A stretch of DNA of 64,000 nt, taken from NCBI GenBank assembly GCA_029256725.1, contig JAQSXJ010000007.1, forward strand, positions 47,519 through 111,518, written 5' to 3'. Made by a program: the position numbers and the translations under genes. The notes beneath the pieces are model-generated. The model did not search any database. It worked only from the letters and a program-made list of their open reading frames with translations, and was not told where the DNA came from. This document shows positions 6,724-16,278 of the stretch, one piece after another (the first letter of the stretch is position 1; every line of letters starts with the position of its first letter). Source of the DNA: Anaerocolumna sp. Its GTDB lineage: Bacteria; Bacillota; Clostridia; Lachnospirales; Lachnospiraceae.

Positions 6724-9255
6724 TTATTCATATTTAATTTCCTGTATAACCGATAACTTTCTGCTTCTTAACAATACCGGCAAAGTAGCTAAAAGAACAA
6801 TAACTAAAGAAACAGCGTAAATCATAGGTAAAGCAGAGTAATCCAGAGAAATTGTCATAGGTAAACCTATTGACTTTGTCATAATGGATATCAGTTTTAA
6901 ACCGAAGATACAATAAACGGAGGTAATTAACATTGCCCAGGTTACAGAGGCAATGGATTCAAAGAATAAGATTTTAGTACGCCCGGAATCCTCCATGCCA
7001 ACAGAAGACAAGATGGCAAACTCGCTTTTCCTCTGAAGGAAGCTGATGGATACATTATTTACAATGCCTAAGGCAGCAATAATAATTGCCATGTAAGAAA
7101 AAACACTTAGGGCTTTTACCAGCATCTTATTATTTTCAACATTGTTATCACACATCTCATCTCTGGTTATTGCAGTAGCACCGACTTCTCGTAATACAGG
7201 TTTTAATTCCTTAACGATCTCCTCAGGCACTTTATCGGTTGTAAAGGTGATGGTGTTGGCACTGTTAATTCCGAAAAGGTCTTTCATTGTTTCTAATTTC
7301 ATCAGTATAAAGTAACCGTTTTGAAAAAGCCTTCCATCAACAATACCTGAGATCTTAACGGTTCTTGTTATACCATTGCAGGTAATATCCAGAGTGTCAC
7401 CTACATGCTTATTAAATTTCTTTTCCAGAGCAGTAGTGAAGATAATTCCGTTGCTTTCATTTTTATAATCTGAAATATACGGTCTGTTATTCTTGCTGTC
7501 TAACTTCAGATATTGATTATAAACAGCGTAAGTATCGATGTTTGCACCGATAATGCTTATGCTCATTTCTTTATCGGTATCTTCATTTTCTATAGTGGCA
7601 TATTGATTGTTGATCAAATTAATATCAGATTCCTTGATTCCAAGGCTTTTCAGTTCATTTACAAGATAATCTGCGGTTGACTGATCTGAGGATTCTCTTA
7701 AAGTAGAGATATTATCAAGCTCTACATCAAAATCCAGTTCTGTATAGGCTTCGGTCACTACATTAATCATACTAGTGCCGATAGAGGCAATAGCAATGAT
7801 TGAAGCCAGTGAGATAATAATTAAAGTAATATTACCAAGTAAAATCTTAGAGGTTCTGAGATTGTTAATGGCATAGATTATGTTTCTGCTCCGTCCTCGC
7901 AATAACTGATATAGAAATCCAGACAAAATATCAATTAATTTGGGATATGCCAGTATAACACCAACCAGAGAGAGAATTAAAAGCACTGCTGAAAAACCGT
8001 TTAAGTCTTCCTTTGCTATGATGAATAGTGTGATAGATACCAGAATCAAAGCAGTGCCGCAAATAAATTTCTTCCAGCCTATATTTTTAGAAATTCTAAC
8101 ATCGTTTAAGATTACCTCTTTCACCTGTAATTTTGAAATTTTACGAACTGGTAAAATAGAGGATAGCAGCGACAAGATTATGGCAAACAGAGTTCCTTTT
8201 ATCAGATAAGAGGGCAGGACAGTTACTGTTCCATAGATATCATAATCTTTTAACGGAGATATCATGTAATTTATGAGATGTAAAGCCCCAATACCTAACA
8301 GATTGCCAAATAGGGCACCTGTTAAACCATAAGTAATACTTTCCAGATACAAGATAAACTTTACGGTACCGGTGGTTGCTCCCTGACTTAGAAAGGTACC
8401 TATGGTAGACAGCCTTTCCGTTATGATAAGCTTAAAGGAACTATAGATAATGATGGAGCTCATAACAACGACAACAACCATCATGATATATAAAAGGGAT
8501 TCAAAGCTCCCGAACTGTTCTTTTACAGCAGCATCGTCAAATAGCTTACTTGCAGTAAAGGAGGAATTGGCTTCATTGAATTTATCAATACCCTCCTGGG
8601 CTTTTTTTTCTGAGGAATCTGCAAAGATTGCATTATATTTTCCTTCTGCACCAAAATCTTTGCTTAGATATTCATAAGAAAGTACCACGCTAAAAGAATT
8701 TTTCTTATCATTATAAAATATACCGGAAGGTGCACTGACAGCCTTAATCTGGAAAGTTTCTGTCTTTCCGGCAATAATTAGATCTAAGGTATCGTCTATA
8801 TGTAAATTGCGTTCTTCTGCGGTTCTTTCTGATATGATGCAGGATTTACCAGAGAAATCAGCCAAATCGCCTTCGACTAATTTATAAGTTTCAAGATATT
8901 GTTGTTCTCTGCCATGTATGGGTATGTACAACATGGTTTCTTCGTCGGTGCCTGCTTTATCAGAGAGCATTCCTGTAAGGTACAACTCTTTTACCAGACT
9001 GTCTTTCTTGATACCGCTAAGGTTCATATCCTCAGTAGAATAGAAGTTCTGGCTTTCATCAGTCGCTGTAATTGTAATACTTTTATCTTCATATGCTTTT
9101 AATTCCGGTCCGACTAAAGAATCCAAGATAATATCAATCATACCTGTGCTGGCTACCAGTAGTGCTGTGCTGATAGATATGGCTATAATCAGCAGTAAAA
9201 ACCGCCCTTTCTTTTCGGTCATGCTCTTAAGGACATATTTTAAAAATATTTTCAT
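6724..9255 (-). CDS. ABC transporter permease, FtsX-like, two-domain
   Basis: An 843-residue membrane protein. One membrane segment lies at 15-37, then an extracellular MacB-like periplasmic-core domain to about 250, three segments to about 385, a further segment pair near 400-450, a second extracellular domain (about 500-690) and three C-terminal segments. This duplicated FtsX layout is that of macrolide or lipoprotein-type exporters in Firmicutes. It precedes its ATPase in the same operon. The usual role is ATP-driven extrusion or handling of a hydrophobic or peptide substrate at the cell surface; the substrate is unknown. The start follows GGAGAGCAGC. Confidence 0.9.
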   Translation of the reverse strand: MKIFLKYVLKSMTEKKGRFLLLIIAISISTALLVASTGMIDIILDSLVGPELKAYEDKSITITATDESQNFYSTEDMNLSGIKKDSLVKELYLTGMLSDKAGTDEETMLYIPIHGREQQYLETYKLVEGDLADFSGKSCIISERTAEERNLHIDDTLDLIIAGKTETFQIKAVSAPSGIFYNDKKNSFSVVLSYEYLSKDFGAEGKYNAIFADSSEKKAQEGIDKFNEANSSFTASKLFDDAAVKEQFGSFESLLYIMMVVVVVMSSIIIYSSFKLIITERLSTIGTFLSQGATTGTVKFILYLESITYGLTGALFGNLLGIGALHLINYMISPLKDYDIYGTVTVLPSYLIKGTLFAIILSLLSSILPVRKISKLQVKEVILNDVRISKNIGWKKFICGTALILVSITLFIIAKEDLNGFSAVLLILSLVGVILAYPKLIDILSGFLYQLLRGRSRNIIYAINNLRTSKILLGNITLIIISLASIIAIASIGTSMINVVTEAYTELDFDVELDNISTLRESSDQSTADYLVNELKSLGIKESDINLINNQYATIENEDTDKEMSISIIGANIDTYAVYNQYLKLDSKNNRPYISDYKNESNGIIFTTALEKKFNKHVGDTLDITCNGITRTVKISGIVDGRLFQNGYFILMKLETMKDLFGINSANTITFTTDKVPEEIVKELKPVLREVGATAITRDEMCDNNVENNKMLVKALSVFSYMAIIIAALGIVNNVSISFLQRKSEFAILSSVGMEDSGRTKILFFESIASVTWAMLITSVYCIFGLKLISIMTKSIGLPMTISLDYSALPMIYAVSLVIVLLATLPVLLRSRKLSVIQEIKYE

Positions 9256-9335
9256 GCTGCTCTCCTTCGCTGCTGCTCAAATAATGAAGCTCTAATAAAT
9301 GGTATTGTATTCCATAAGCTTCAGATTTTGTAGTG

Positions 9336-9345
9336 TGACATGTCA
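9336..9345. promoter_or_regulatory. candidate operator TGACATGTCA between permease and TraX genes
   Basis: A 10-bp perfect palindrome within GTGACATGTCATA lies in the 198-bp divergent region; a looser half-site GATGACAAATG follows 9 bases later. It could bind the nearby OmpR-type regulator, but this is only inference from position. Confidence 0.25.
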
Positions 9346-9453
9346 TAGATAAAGATGACAAATGTAATGAAATTTATTATTCAATCTGCATCCTTATAAA
9401 ATCCTTATATATATAAGTTAGACTAATACTGATAGGAAAGGAGATTAATAAAA

Positions 9454-10290
9454 ATGGATCAATCAATAAAGAAAGGCTTAACCGGATTTCAGCTAAAGTA
9501 TATGGCAATGTTTTTAATGGTACTGGACCACATCCATTACTTCATGGATTTTACAGGTAAGATACCGGAATGGTTTTCAATGCTTGGACGTTTGTCGGCA
9601 CCCTTATTTTTATTCTGTGTCATTGAAGGGTTTACCCATACCCGTAACAAGAGAAAATACTTTCTGCAGATATATGCAATTGCCATTGTCATGAGCTTTC
9701 TGCAATATTTATTTATAGTACTTAAGTTAAACCGACCTGATGGCTTTTATCCCCAGAACCAGATGCTTGCTACTTTTACGATTCTGCTGGTGATTCTGCA
9801 GGGATTCGACTGGTGTGCCAAAAAGCAGTGGGGCAAAGGCTTAGCTGCTATCATCTTACCCATTATCTTGCCTTTTGTGGCTGTAATTATAGCAAACCTG
9901 GTACCGGGGTCGTTGTTTATGATAAATCTGCTGCATTTCACAGTGCTTCCTTTACATAGCTGGATTGTAGATGGCGGTACATTTTTTGTGTTACAGGGTA
10001 TATTAATGTATCTGTTTCGTAAGAAACGTAAATGGCAGGCTTTGGTTTTCTTTCTTTCAACCATTCTGCTGTACGTGGTCTATCCGCTGGCAGCTTTTCC
10101 TGAGGTTACGGTAAAAATGCTCTTTACAATTGCTTATGAATGGATGGGTGTATTTGCAGCAATTCCAATGCTTTTGTATAACGGAGAGAGAGGAAAGGGA
10201 AATAAGAAATTCTTCTATTGGTTTTATCCGGCCCATGTCTATATCTTATATGGGCTGTCCATAGGACTTTATTTTATACTGAACCATTAG
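9454..10290 (+). CDS. TraX family membrane protein
   Basis: A 278-residue polytopic protein beginning LTGFQLKYMAMFLMVLDHIHYF, the TraX-family signature (membrane helix with conserved Asp-His), followed by GRLSAPLFLFCVIEGF and six to eight further hydrophobic segments. In F-plasmids TraX acetylates pilin; chromosomal Firmicute relatives are thought to be membrane acyltransferases that modify cell-surface material. No conjugation genes are nearby, so a surface-modification role is the better guess. A good ribosome site (GGAAAGGAG) precedes the ATG. Confidence 0.85.
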   Translation: MDQSIKKGLTGFQLKYMAMFLMVLDHIHYFMDFTGKIPEWFSMLGRLSAPLFLFCVIEGFTHTRNKRKYFLQIYAIAIVMSFLQYLFIVLKLNRPDGFYPQNQMLATFTILLVILQGFDWCAKKQWGKGLAAIILPIILPFVAVIIANLVPGSLFMINLLHFTVLPLHSWIVDGGTFFVLQGILMYLFRKKRKWQALVFFLSTILLYVVYPLAAFPEVTVKMLFTIAYEWMGVFAAIPMLLYNGERGKGNKKFFYWFYPAHVYILYGLSIGLYFILNH

Positions 10291-10332
10291 TGTGTAACTG
10301 AAAACTTAGTGTATTGTTGCAGAGTATAATTA

Positions 10333-10359
10333 CAGCACCCGGATTTATAACGGGTGCTG
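10333..10359 (+). terminator. hairpin after the TraX gene
   Basis: CAGCACCCG and CGGGTGCTG form a perfect 9-bp stem, with a weak T-rich tail (ATTGTATTG). The following 10360-10579 contains a 38-codon frame without a ribosome site and nothing else that I recognise. Confidence 0.55.
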
Positions 10360-10579
10360 ATTGTATTGTGACGGATAAGAATAATAAAGCACATGGCACG
10401 ATTTCAAGCAGTAGACGTCTTTAAATTAAAAGACATCTCAGGCTTTTTATTTGGGCAGCACTGCATGGCATACGGGCTTGCAGCCGTTGTAGGTGTTGAG
10501 GTATACTGACAGTAACATAGTTTAAAGTTCCATAACAGTTATCCGGGTGAAGGAAGGGATAGCAGGGAAAGAGGATTCA

Positions 10580-11239
10580 ATGGCGAAAATTCTTGCAGTA
10601 GATGATGATGCACAGATTTTAAATATAGTAAAAAAAGCTCTGGAAAAAGATAACCACCTGGTGGAAGTACAGGATAGGGCGGATAAGGTGGGAAGAGACA
10701 GGCTTACAGCATATGATTTGATTCTGCTGGATGTAATGATGCCGGATATTGATGGTTTCGCTTTCTGCAGAGAGATAAGAGACAGTGTGGACTGTCCAAT
10801 CCTGTTTATTACAGCCCGTACCATGGATACGGACCTTATGGAGGGGTTTGCCATAGGCGGAGACGATTATATCCGGAAACCCTTTAGCTTAACAGAGCTA
10901 AGGGCAAGAGTGAATGCGCATTTAAGACGTGAGAAAAGGGAATATCACAGTCGTATTGTAACGAATGATTATCGGTTTGATATATCAGAAAAGGTTATGT
11001 ATTTTAAACAGGACAAGATAGAATTGACAAAAAGTGAATATGAAATCTGTGAGTTTCTGGTGAAGAATAAAGGGACCGTATTTACACTGGAGCAGATTTT
11101 AGAAAAAGTATTTGGCTTCCAATGTGAGAGTGACAACAGCATAATTCGGGAGCATATTAAAAATATTAGGGCGAAGCTTAAAAAACATGAGGAAAAACCC
11201 ATTGAGACAGTATGGGGGATAGGATATAAATGGGTATAA
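10580..11239 (+). CDS. two-component response regulator, OmpR/PhoB family
   Basis: Starting at the ATG at 10580, preceded by GGAAAGAGG, gives 219 residues; the track start at 10547 is a GTG with no support. The receiver domain has the acidic pair (LAVDDDAQ), phospho-acceptor Asp in LILLDVMMPD, and Lys in RKPFSLTE. The C-terminal winged helix ends WGIGYKWV. It overlaps its kinase gene by 10 bases, so the two are co-translated. The signal is unknown; the adjacent TraX and exporter genes are plausible targets. Confidence 0.92.
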   Translation: MAKILAVDDDAQILNIVKKALEKDNHLVEVQDRADKVGRDRLTAYDLILLDVMMPDIDGFAFCREIRDSVDCPILFITARTMDTDLMEGFAIGGDDYIRKPFSLTELRARVNAHLRREKREYHSRIVTNDYRFDISEKVMYFKQDKIELTKSEYEICEFLVKNKGTVFTLEQILEKVFGFQCESDNSIIREHIKNIRAKLKKHEEKPIETVWGIGYKWV

Positions 11240-12591
11240 TGAAATTAAGAATCAATACTCTTTTTTGGTTATTTTTAAAGCAGCTCATAATTTTCTCTTT
11301 TACAATATTAATAGAAATAATGTTGTTTGTTGCCTTTTTATTTGTAGCTATAAACAATGGTATCCTGTTACCTGCCAATTATTCGGAACGCTATTTGGAG
11401 GCGAATAAGGACAAGCTGGCAGAAAGTGAGCCATTCTCTGAAGAGTTGATTCCTTATTCCTGCAACTATGGGATCTTTGACAGAGAGGGAGTTTATCTGT
11501 TGGGGAATTTTAAGAAAGAGGAACAGGCAGATGCTAAAGATTTTATAGAAAAGGGCTATTCAAAGGGCTATTATATGCTTATTGAACGAAGAGAAGGGTA
11601 CCTGGTGGTAAGCTACAAACTAGCCGCCTATTTTGCTTCACCAACCCTGCGCTGGTTCTTTCCTGCTCCTGAATTAATGGGTTTAATATTATTTATTCTA
11701 ATTTTTATTGCACTTATTATTGGCAATGCACTGAATCTGGGCAGGAAATTAAGACATCTGTTAAAGCCGGTTCAGGAAGAAATTGAACAAATTCAAACCA
11801 AAGAATTAATAATTGAGCAAAAAAACTCCAAAGTGAAAGAGTTTGACGATATCCTGCAATTACTTTATGAAATGAAGAGTGCCTTGTCGGTATCTCTCCA
11901 AAAAGAATGGGAAACGGAAAAGGAGAGAAAAAAGAACATCTCGGCTTTAGCCCATGATATTAAAACTCCTCTTACGATCATAAAAGGAAATGCGGAGCTT
12001 ATCTTAGAGGAAGACAAGCTGGAAGAAATCTATCAGTCAGCAGATATTATTGGGGTTTACTCTGATAAGATCGAGCGGTATATAAAATTATTAATCGATG
12101 AAACTAGAGACGCACAATATAACAGCCGGACAGGTAAAGTAAGACTTGCGGAGCTAATAGCAGAAATTTGTGCAGAAAGTGAAGCATTTTGTAAAGCCAG
12201 TGGTATAGAGTTAAAGATTTCTGATACTATTAGGGAGGAAGAAGCCCTTTTGGATAAGGATTCTATTGTAAGAGCTGTAATTAATCTTATAAAAAATGCA
12301 GCAGAGCATACAGAGCAGGAAAAAAAGGTCAAGGTAAGCTTTCAAAGGAAAGAGAAAGTCTTTCGTGTTCAGATAGAAGATTACGGCAAAGGCTTTACAC
12401 AGGAGGCTTTAAGATATGCCAAGAACCAGTTCTATACGGAAAAGACCCATAGAGGAGAGGAGCATTACGGTCTTGGCATGTATAATGCCAATCATATTGC
12501 AGAAAGGTATAATGGGGGGATTAAGTATTATAATAAGCCTGAGCAAACAGGTGCTGTGGTGATATTTGAGGTGGCAGTAATCATTGAATGA
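11230..12591 (+). CDS. sensor histidine kinase
   Basis: Up to 453 residues. Membrane segments lie near 19-42 and 148-168 with an extracellular domain of about 105 residues between them. A HAMP-like linker and coiled coil run to 235, the phospho-acceptor His is 242 (SALAHDIKTPL), and the ATPase domain has N box NLIKNAAEHT, G1 DYGKGF and G2 HYGLGMYN. The start could be 11230 or the ATG at 11239, which makes a TAATG junction with the regulator. It resembles VanS-like kinases with a real sensor loop, unlike the loop-less kinase at 59339. Confidence 0.92.
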   Translation: MGIMKLRINTLFWLFLKQLIIFSFTILIEIMLFVAFLFVAINNGILLPANYSERYLEANKDKLAESEPFSEELIPYSCNYGIFDREGVYLLGNFKKEEQADAKDFIEKGYSKGYYMLIERREGYLVVSYKLAAYFASPTLRWFFPAPELMGLILFILIFIALIIGNALNLGRKLRHLLKPVQEEIEQIQTKELIIEQKNSKVKEFDDILQLLYEMKSALSVSLQKEWETEKERKKNISALAHDIKTPLTIIKGNAELILEEDKLEEIYQSADIIGVYSDKIERYIKLLIDETRDAQYNSRTGKVRLAELIAEICAESEAFCKASGIELKISDTIREEEALLDKDSIVRAVINLIKNAAEHTEQEKKVKVSFQRKEKVFRVQIEDYGKGFTQEALRYAKNQFYTEKTHRGEEHYGLGMYNANHIAERYNGGIKYYNKPEQTGAVVIFEVAVIIE

Positions 12592-12689
12592 TAGATAGAT
12601 TTAACCGGACTGTTATAGAATTTAAGATCTACTGAGGCTATACGGTTATAATTTATAATAGCGATACAAAATATAAACTGGATGGAAAG

Positions 12690-12724
12690 ACAGCTCAGAC
12701 AATGTTTGGGCTGTTATTTTTTAT
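12690..12724 (+). terminator. terminator of the two-component operon
   Basis: ACAGCTCA and TTGGGCTGT pair with one wobble around a short loop, followed by TATTTTTTATC. The remaining bases to 13011 are AT-rich and show no gene. Confidence 0.6.
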
Positions 12725-13011
12725 CTTAGATTAAAATTTTATGTGAAGTAATTATTTAATTATAATTATATTATAACTAGTATAAAGGATAATTTTGGAG
12801 TATTATAAATGTAAATATTTATAATTTATGCTTTATTTTTGGATACATTATTGCTGTTTGTTATACATATATAACAATTGGAAAAAACAGGAATTGTATG
12901 AAGGCTTGATGATTACATAACGAAAAAGTTAAGATAAACGCAAGAGGTGTAATTCTAAGCACTTTCTTGTAAATTCAGAAACTGTAAAATATGGAAAGAG
13001 AGATACGTTAT

Positions 13012-13485
13012 ATGGAATATAGAATTAAATATACAACAATGGAAGAGTTACCTTCCTGGATAGAGCTTGTGCACCTGGTGGCATGGAATTTTCCGGGTCT
13101 TGAAACAGAAGCCCTATTAGAGGAGTATAAAAATACAGTTATTAAGAACATTAACTGTAAAAGTGCAATCTGCGCTGTATGCGGGAGTAAAGTAATTGGT
13201 ATTTTATTATTTTCTACGAAATACAACATGTTATGCTGTATGGCAGTACATCCTGAGTATCGTAGGAAGGGCATAGCCAAATCAATGATAAATGAAATGA
13301 TGAAAAACCTGGACCTACACAGAGATATAACAGTTGATACATTCCGTGAAGAAGATCCAAAAGGGATTGCACCAAGAGCTTTATATACAAGTCTTGGCTT
13401 TGCGCCGGATGAACTAATAGTAAATCTGGGTTACCCTAACCAGAAATTTGTTCTTCGGGCAGGAGATGCGGGAATAAGCGAATGA
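13012..13485 (+). CDS. GNAT family N-acetyltransferase
   Basis: About 157 residues from the ATG at 13012, which I prefer over 12991 because AGAGAG precedes it and family members start near MEYRIKYTT. The acetyl-CoA motif reads MAVHPEYRRKGIAKSMINEMM and the C-terminal ALYTSLGF is the usual GNAT tail. WNFPGLE is typical of a clostridial subgroup of unknown substrate. It lies 21 bases before a double-domain acetyltransferase, probably in the same operon. Confidence 0.88.
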   Translation: MEYRIKYTTMEELPSWIELVHLVAWNFPGLETEALLEEYKNTVIKNINCKSAICAVCGSKVIGILLFSTKYNMLCCMAVHPEYRRKGIAKSMINEMMKNLDLHRDITVDTFREEDPKGIAPRALYTSLGFAPDELIVNLGYPNQKFVLRAGDAGISE

Positions 13486-13506
13486 CTAGAAAGAGAGGAT
13501 ATAGAT

Positions 13507-14688
13507 ATGAAATATGAAATTATCCATTTAACGAAAGAGAAATGGAAAGGAACAATCATTCCGATAAAGTACTCAACAGATAAGTATTATGATGTTTCCA
13601 TGAATAAGAAAGACAGTGGTTATACTATAGATATTGAGAAAAAAAGCTTTACTGAACCTGTTACACATACGCCGGAGGAATACGATTTTCCGGATAAATT
13701 ATATGAAGATCACTGGGAACATGCCTATGCCTGGGGGATTTTGGTTGATAATGTATTGATTGCCGCAATTGAAACGGACCAAGAAATTTGGTCTAACCGA
13801 CTTAGAATTACAGAGCTGTGGGTTGCAGAGGATTATCAAAAACAGGGTATTGGTCATGCTTTAATAGATATGGCAAAGGAACAGGCAAGAAGAGAACGCA
13901 GGCGGGCTATTATACTTGAAACTCAATCCTGTAATGTAAATGCTATAGATTTCTATCAACACGAAGGCTTTCGGCTGATTGGTATGGACACCTGCTGTTA
14001 CAAGAACGATGATTTGCAAAGAAAAGAAGTAAGACTGGAGTTTGGCTGGTTTCCTAAAGTGAAGAAGAGATTAAGAAAAGAAGAAGTTGAAATCAGAACG
14101 GAAACGGAAGAAGACTGGTATAACGTCGAGTTGATGACTCAACATGCCTTTTGGAATAAACATCATCTTGGATGTGATGAGCATTACCTTGTACATAAAT
14201 TACGTCAGGATAAAGACTATTTACCGGAGATAAGCAGAATTGCAGTTAAGGATGGGGAGATTATAGGTTGTATTATGTATTCAAAGGCTCAGGTTGTTGA
14301 CGGTGATAAAACACATGATATCGTTACCTTTGGCCCTCTTTGCGTGGCTCCTGAATGGCAGGGCAGCGGAGTAGGTGAGCTCTTATTGAAGGAGACTATG
14401 GCATTGGCAGCTGATAAAGGATACAAAGGTATTGTAATCTTTGGTGAACCGGATTATTACCCTCTAATTGGGTTTAAAACCTGTGATAATTTTAATATCA
14501 CAACTGCTGAAGGGAAGAATTTCAATGCATTTATGGGTATTGAACTAGTGGAAGGCAGTATGAAAGATATAAGAGGAAAATTCTACGAATCTGATGTCTT
14601 CGTCAACTTACCCAAGGAGGAGGTAGAAGAATACAATAAAAAGTTTCCGCAACTACAAAAACTAAGATTTCCAGGACAATGGGATTAA
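13507..14688 (+). CDS. tandem-domain GNAT acetyltransferase
   Basis: A 393-residue protein with two acetyltransferase domains in one chain. The first has LWVAEDYQKQGIGHALIDMA (about 113-132) and the NAIDFYQHEGF tail. The second, from about 196, has LCVAPEWQGSGVGELLLKE, then GEPDYYPLIGFK and a lyase-like end. Each is a recognisable acetyl-CoA site, so both may be active. The first resembles streptothricin/aminoglycoside-type GNATs; the second resembles the YhbS-like group. Cytoplasmic; substrates unknown. It follows the single-domain GNAT and precedes a membrane methyltransferase. Confidence 0.88.
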   Translation: MKYEIIHLTKEKWKGTIIPIKYSTDKYYDVSMNKKDSGYTIDIEKKSFTEPVTHTPEEYDFPDKLYEDHWEHAYAWGILVDNVLIAAIETDQEIWSNRLRITELWVAEDYQKQGIGHALIDMAKEQARRERRRAIILETQSCNVNAIDFYQHEGFRLIGMDTCCYKNDDLQRKEVRLEFGWFPKVKKRLRKEEVEIRTETEEDWYNVELMTQHAFWNKHHLGCDEHYLVHKLRQDKDYLPEISRIAVKDGEIIGCIMYSKAQVVDGDKTHDIVTFGPLCVAPEWQGSGVGELLLKETMALAADKGYKGIVIFGEPDYYPLIGFKTCDNFNITTAEGKNFNAFMGIELVEGSMKDIRGKFYESDVFVNLPKEEVEEYNKKFPQLQKLRFPGQWD

Positions 14689-14716
14689 TCTTAGGGGTTT
14701 AAGAAAGTGTGGCATA

Positions 14717-15235
14717 ATGAATGCATTTCTAACAATAATACCCCTTTTGCTTATAAGGTTTGGTGTACTTAGCATAATAGATAAGAATTCATTAAAGCGT
14801 GCAGCATATTTCGCACCCCTGATTGGAGGGGAAAAGTCTGCCTACTGGGTTTATCAGATATCAAACTTATTGATTTTTGTATATATATGCTTCCTAAAGA
14901 TTAGAACTGATTCCTACTTGTTTTATGCAGGACTTGTGATATATGGAATAGGAGTTCTATTGTGTTTCGTGTCTGTGATAAATTTTGCAGAATCTGAGGG
15001 AAATGGTATCAACCTTAAGGGAATCTACCGGATTTCAAGGAATCCCATGTATGTAGCGTATTTTATTTATTTTTTAGGTTGTACAATGCTTACGCAGTCC
15101 TTACCCTTATTGGGTATATTGGTAATTTTTCAAATATCTGCTCATTGGATAATACTATCGGAAGAAAGATGGTGTGTTCAGAAATTTGGTGAGGAGTATA
15201 TAAATTATATGAATAAAGTAAGGCGATATATATAA
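14717..15235 (+). CDS. isoprenylcysteine/phospholipid methyltransferase-like membrane protein
   Basis: A 172-residue protein with about four membrane segments and the C-terminal SAM-binding signature of the ICMT/PEMT family: YRISRNPMYVAYF, then SEERWCVQKFGEEYINYMNKVRRYI. Bacterial members are of mostly unknown substrate. It begins 28 bases after the tandem GNAT gene and is probably co-transcribed with it. Confidence 0.82.
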   Translation: MNAFLTIIPLLLIRFGVLSIIDKNSLKRAAYFAPLIGGEKSAYWVYQISNLLIFVYICFLKIRTDSYLFYAGLVIYGIGVLLCFVSVINFAESEGNGINLKGIYRISRNPMYVAYFIYFLGCTMLTQSLPLLGILVIFQISAHWIILSEERWCVQKFGEEYINYMNKVRRYI

Positions 15236-15263
15236 ATATTCCATTCATGAATGTTAACTATTC

Positions 15264-15401
15264 ATGCACCGGCATGGGGATTTAACGGTAGAATTAAAAG
15301 AGGAATATCTTAATGAAAATTTAGATAAGAAATTATTATATGCGTTTGACGAAGAACTTATGGATAGTATAGTGAAATTCTACGATGAATATGCTAGATG
15401 A
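15264..15401 (+). pseudogene. possible 45-codon gene remnant
   Basis: The frame MHRHGDLTVELKEEYLNENL..LLYAFDEELMDSIVKFYDEYAR has a protein-like, acidic-helical composition but no ribosome site. It may be the tail of a lost gene. No family is recognised. Confidence 0.25.
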
Positions 15402-15497
15402 AGCAGATGAAAATTATATGTAAATCATATGCGTAGACAATGAGTATGGATTCAGAACCAGTAAAATGTTCAGTATAAAGTTTAAAAGGAGTGTAGT

Positions 15498-16046
15498 GTG
15501 AAAAATATTTTAATTGGATTTATCTTAGTTTTTCTTAACTTCAATTTAAATCTTGGAAACTCAAAAATTGGGTTGATCCCAGACTTTGTCGGTTACATTG
15601 TTATAACAAGCGGATTGACTGAAATGGCTAGAGAAAGTTCACTTTTTATAAAGATTAAGCCATATGTAACTTTCATGATAGTTTATTCTGGCATTCTGTA
15701 TATATTTGACATGCTTGGCATTTCAGTATCATTAGGTGCATTATCATATCTCCTAATTTTTATAGCAACCTCTATTTCCCTCTATATTTCATATAATATT
15801 GTACTGGGAGTTGTAGAAATGGAGAAAAAATATAACACCCTTTTCAATGGGGACAGTCTGAAAAGAGCCTGGACATTCCTCGCAGTATTTAATGTTCTGA
15901 CCTTTTTTGTGTTATTAATACCATCGATAACTCTTATTCTTATATTAATATCTTTTATTGCAGCAATTTGTTTTCTTGTTGCTTTTAAAAATTCTAAGAG
16001 TTTGTACTATGAGATGGTTGGGAAATTAAATGATAAAATATACTAG
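15498..16046 (+). CDS. conserved hypothetical membrane protein
   Basis: A 182-residue protein starting at a GTG with AGGAG placed seven bases upstream. It opens with NILIGFILVFLNFNLNLG, then IGLIPDFVGYIVITSGL, a pattern I recognise from small uncharacterised membrane proteins of Firmicutes. Five or six hydrophobic segments fill most of its length. Function unknown; no neighbour gives a firm hint. Confidence 0.7.
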   Translation: MKNILIGFILVFLNFNLNLGNSKIGLIPDFVGYIVITSGLTEMARESSLFIKIKPYVTFMIVYSGILYIFDMLGISVSLGALSYLLIFIATSISLYISYNIVLGVVEMEKKYNTLFNGDSLKRAWTFLAVFNVLTFFVLLIPSITLILILISFIAAICFLVAFKNSKSLYYEMVGKLNDKIY

Positions 16047-16110
16047 CTGGATAATTTGTTTAATCAGGGGTATCAAACGGTAACCTTGTATGATATCTAA
16101 TGGAGGGCCA

Positions 16111-16278
16111 ATGTTAGAGGATAGATACAATGCAGATGTATATCTGGAAGTTCTGAATGAAAATAACTGGCTGCATATTTGCAACTTATCAGTGAGCTTA
16201 GAACAAAAAGAGTTTTTTCCAATACCAAACGTGTATTGGATTGGAATACAATTATTATCTGGATTTTGTAAACAATAA
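16111..16278 (+). pseudogene. N-terminal fragment of a GNAT acetyltransferase
   Basis: An ATG behind GGAGG (16102) opens a 55-codon frame: MLEDRYNADVYLEVLNENNW, then LHICNLSVSLEQKEFF..NVYWIGI. This is the typical start of spermidine/diamine-type GNATs (VNENNW..LSVxxEQKxFV..N). It stops at 16278 without the acetyl-CoA motif and overlaps the next gene. Its 3' part seems lost by a deletion that joined it to the SseB-like gene. Confidence 0.5.

Noticed and set aside
10393-10509. 38-codon frame MARFQAVDVFKLKDISGFLF.. between TraX and the response regulator
   Set aside because: No ribosome site, no recognised family, and it spans an AAAGACATCT/AGACGTCTTT stem, so it is more likely non-coding.
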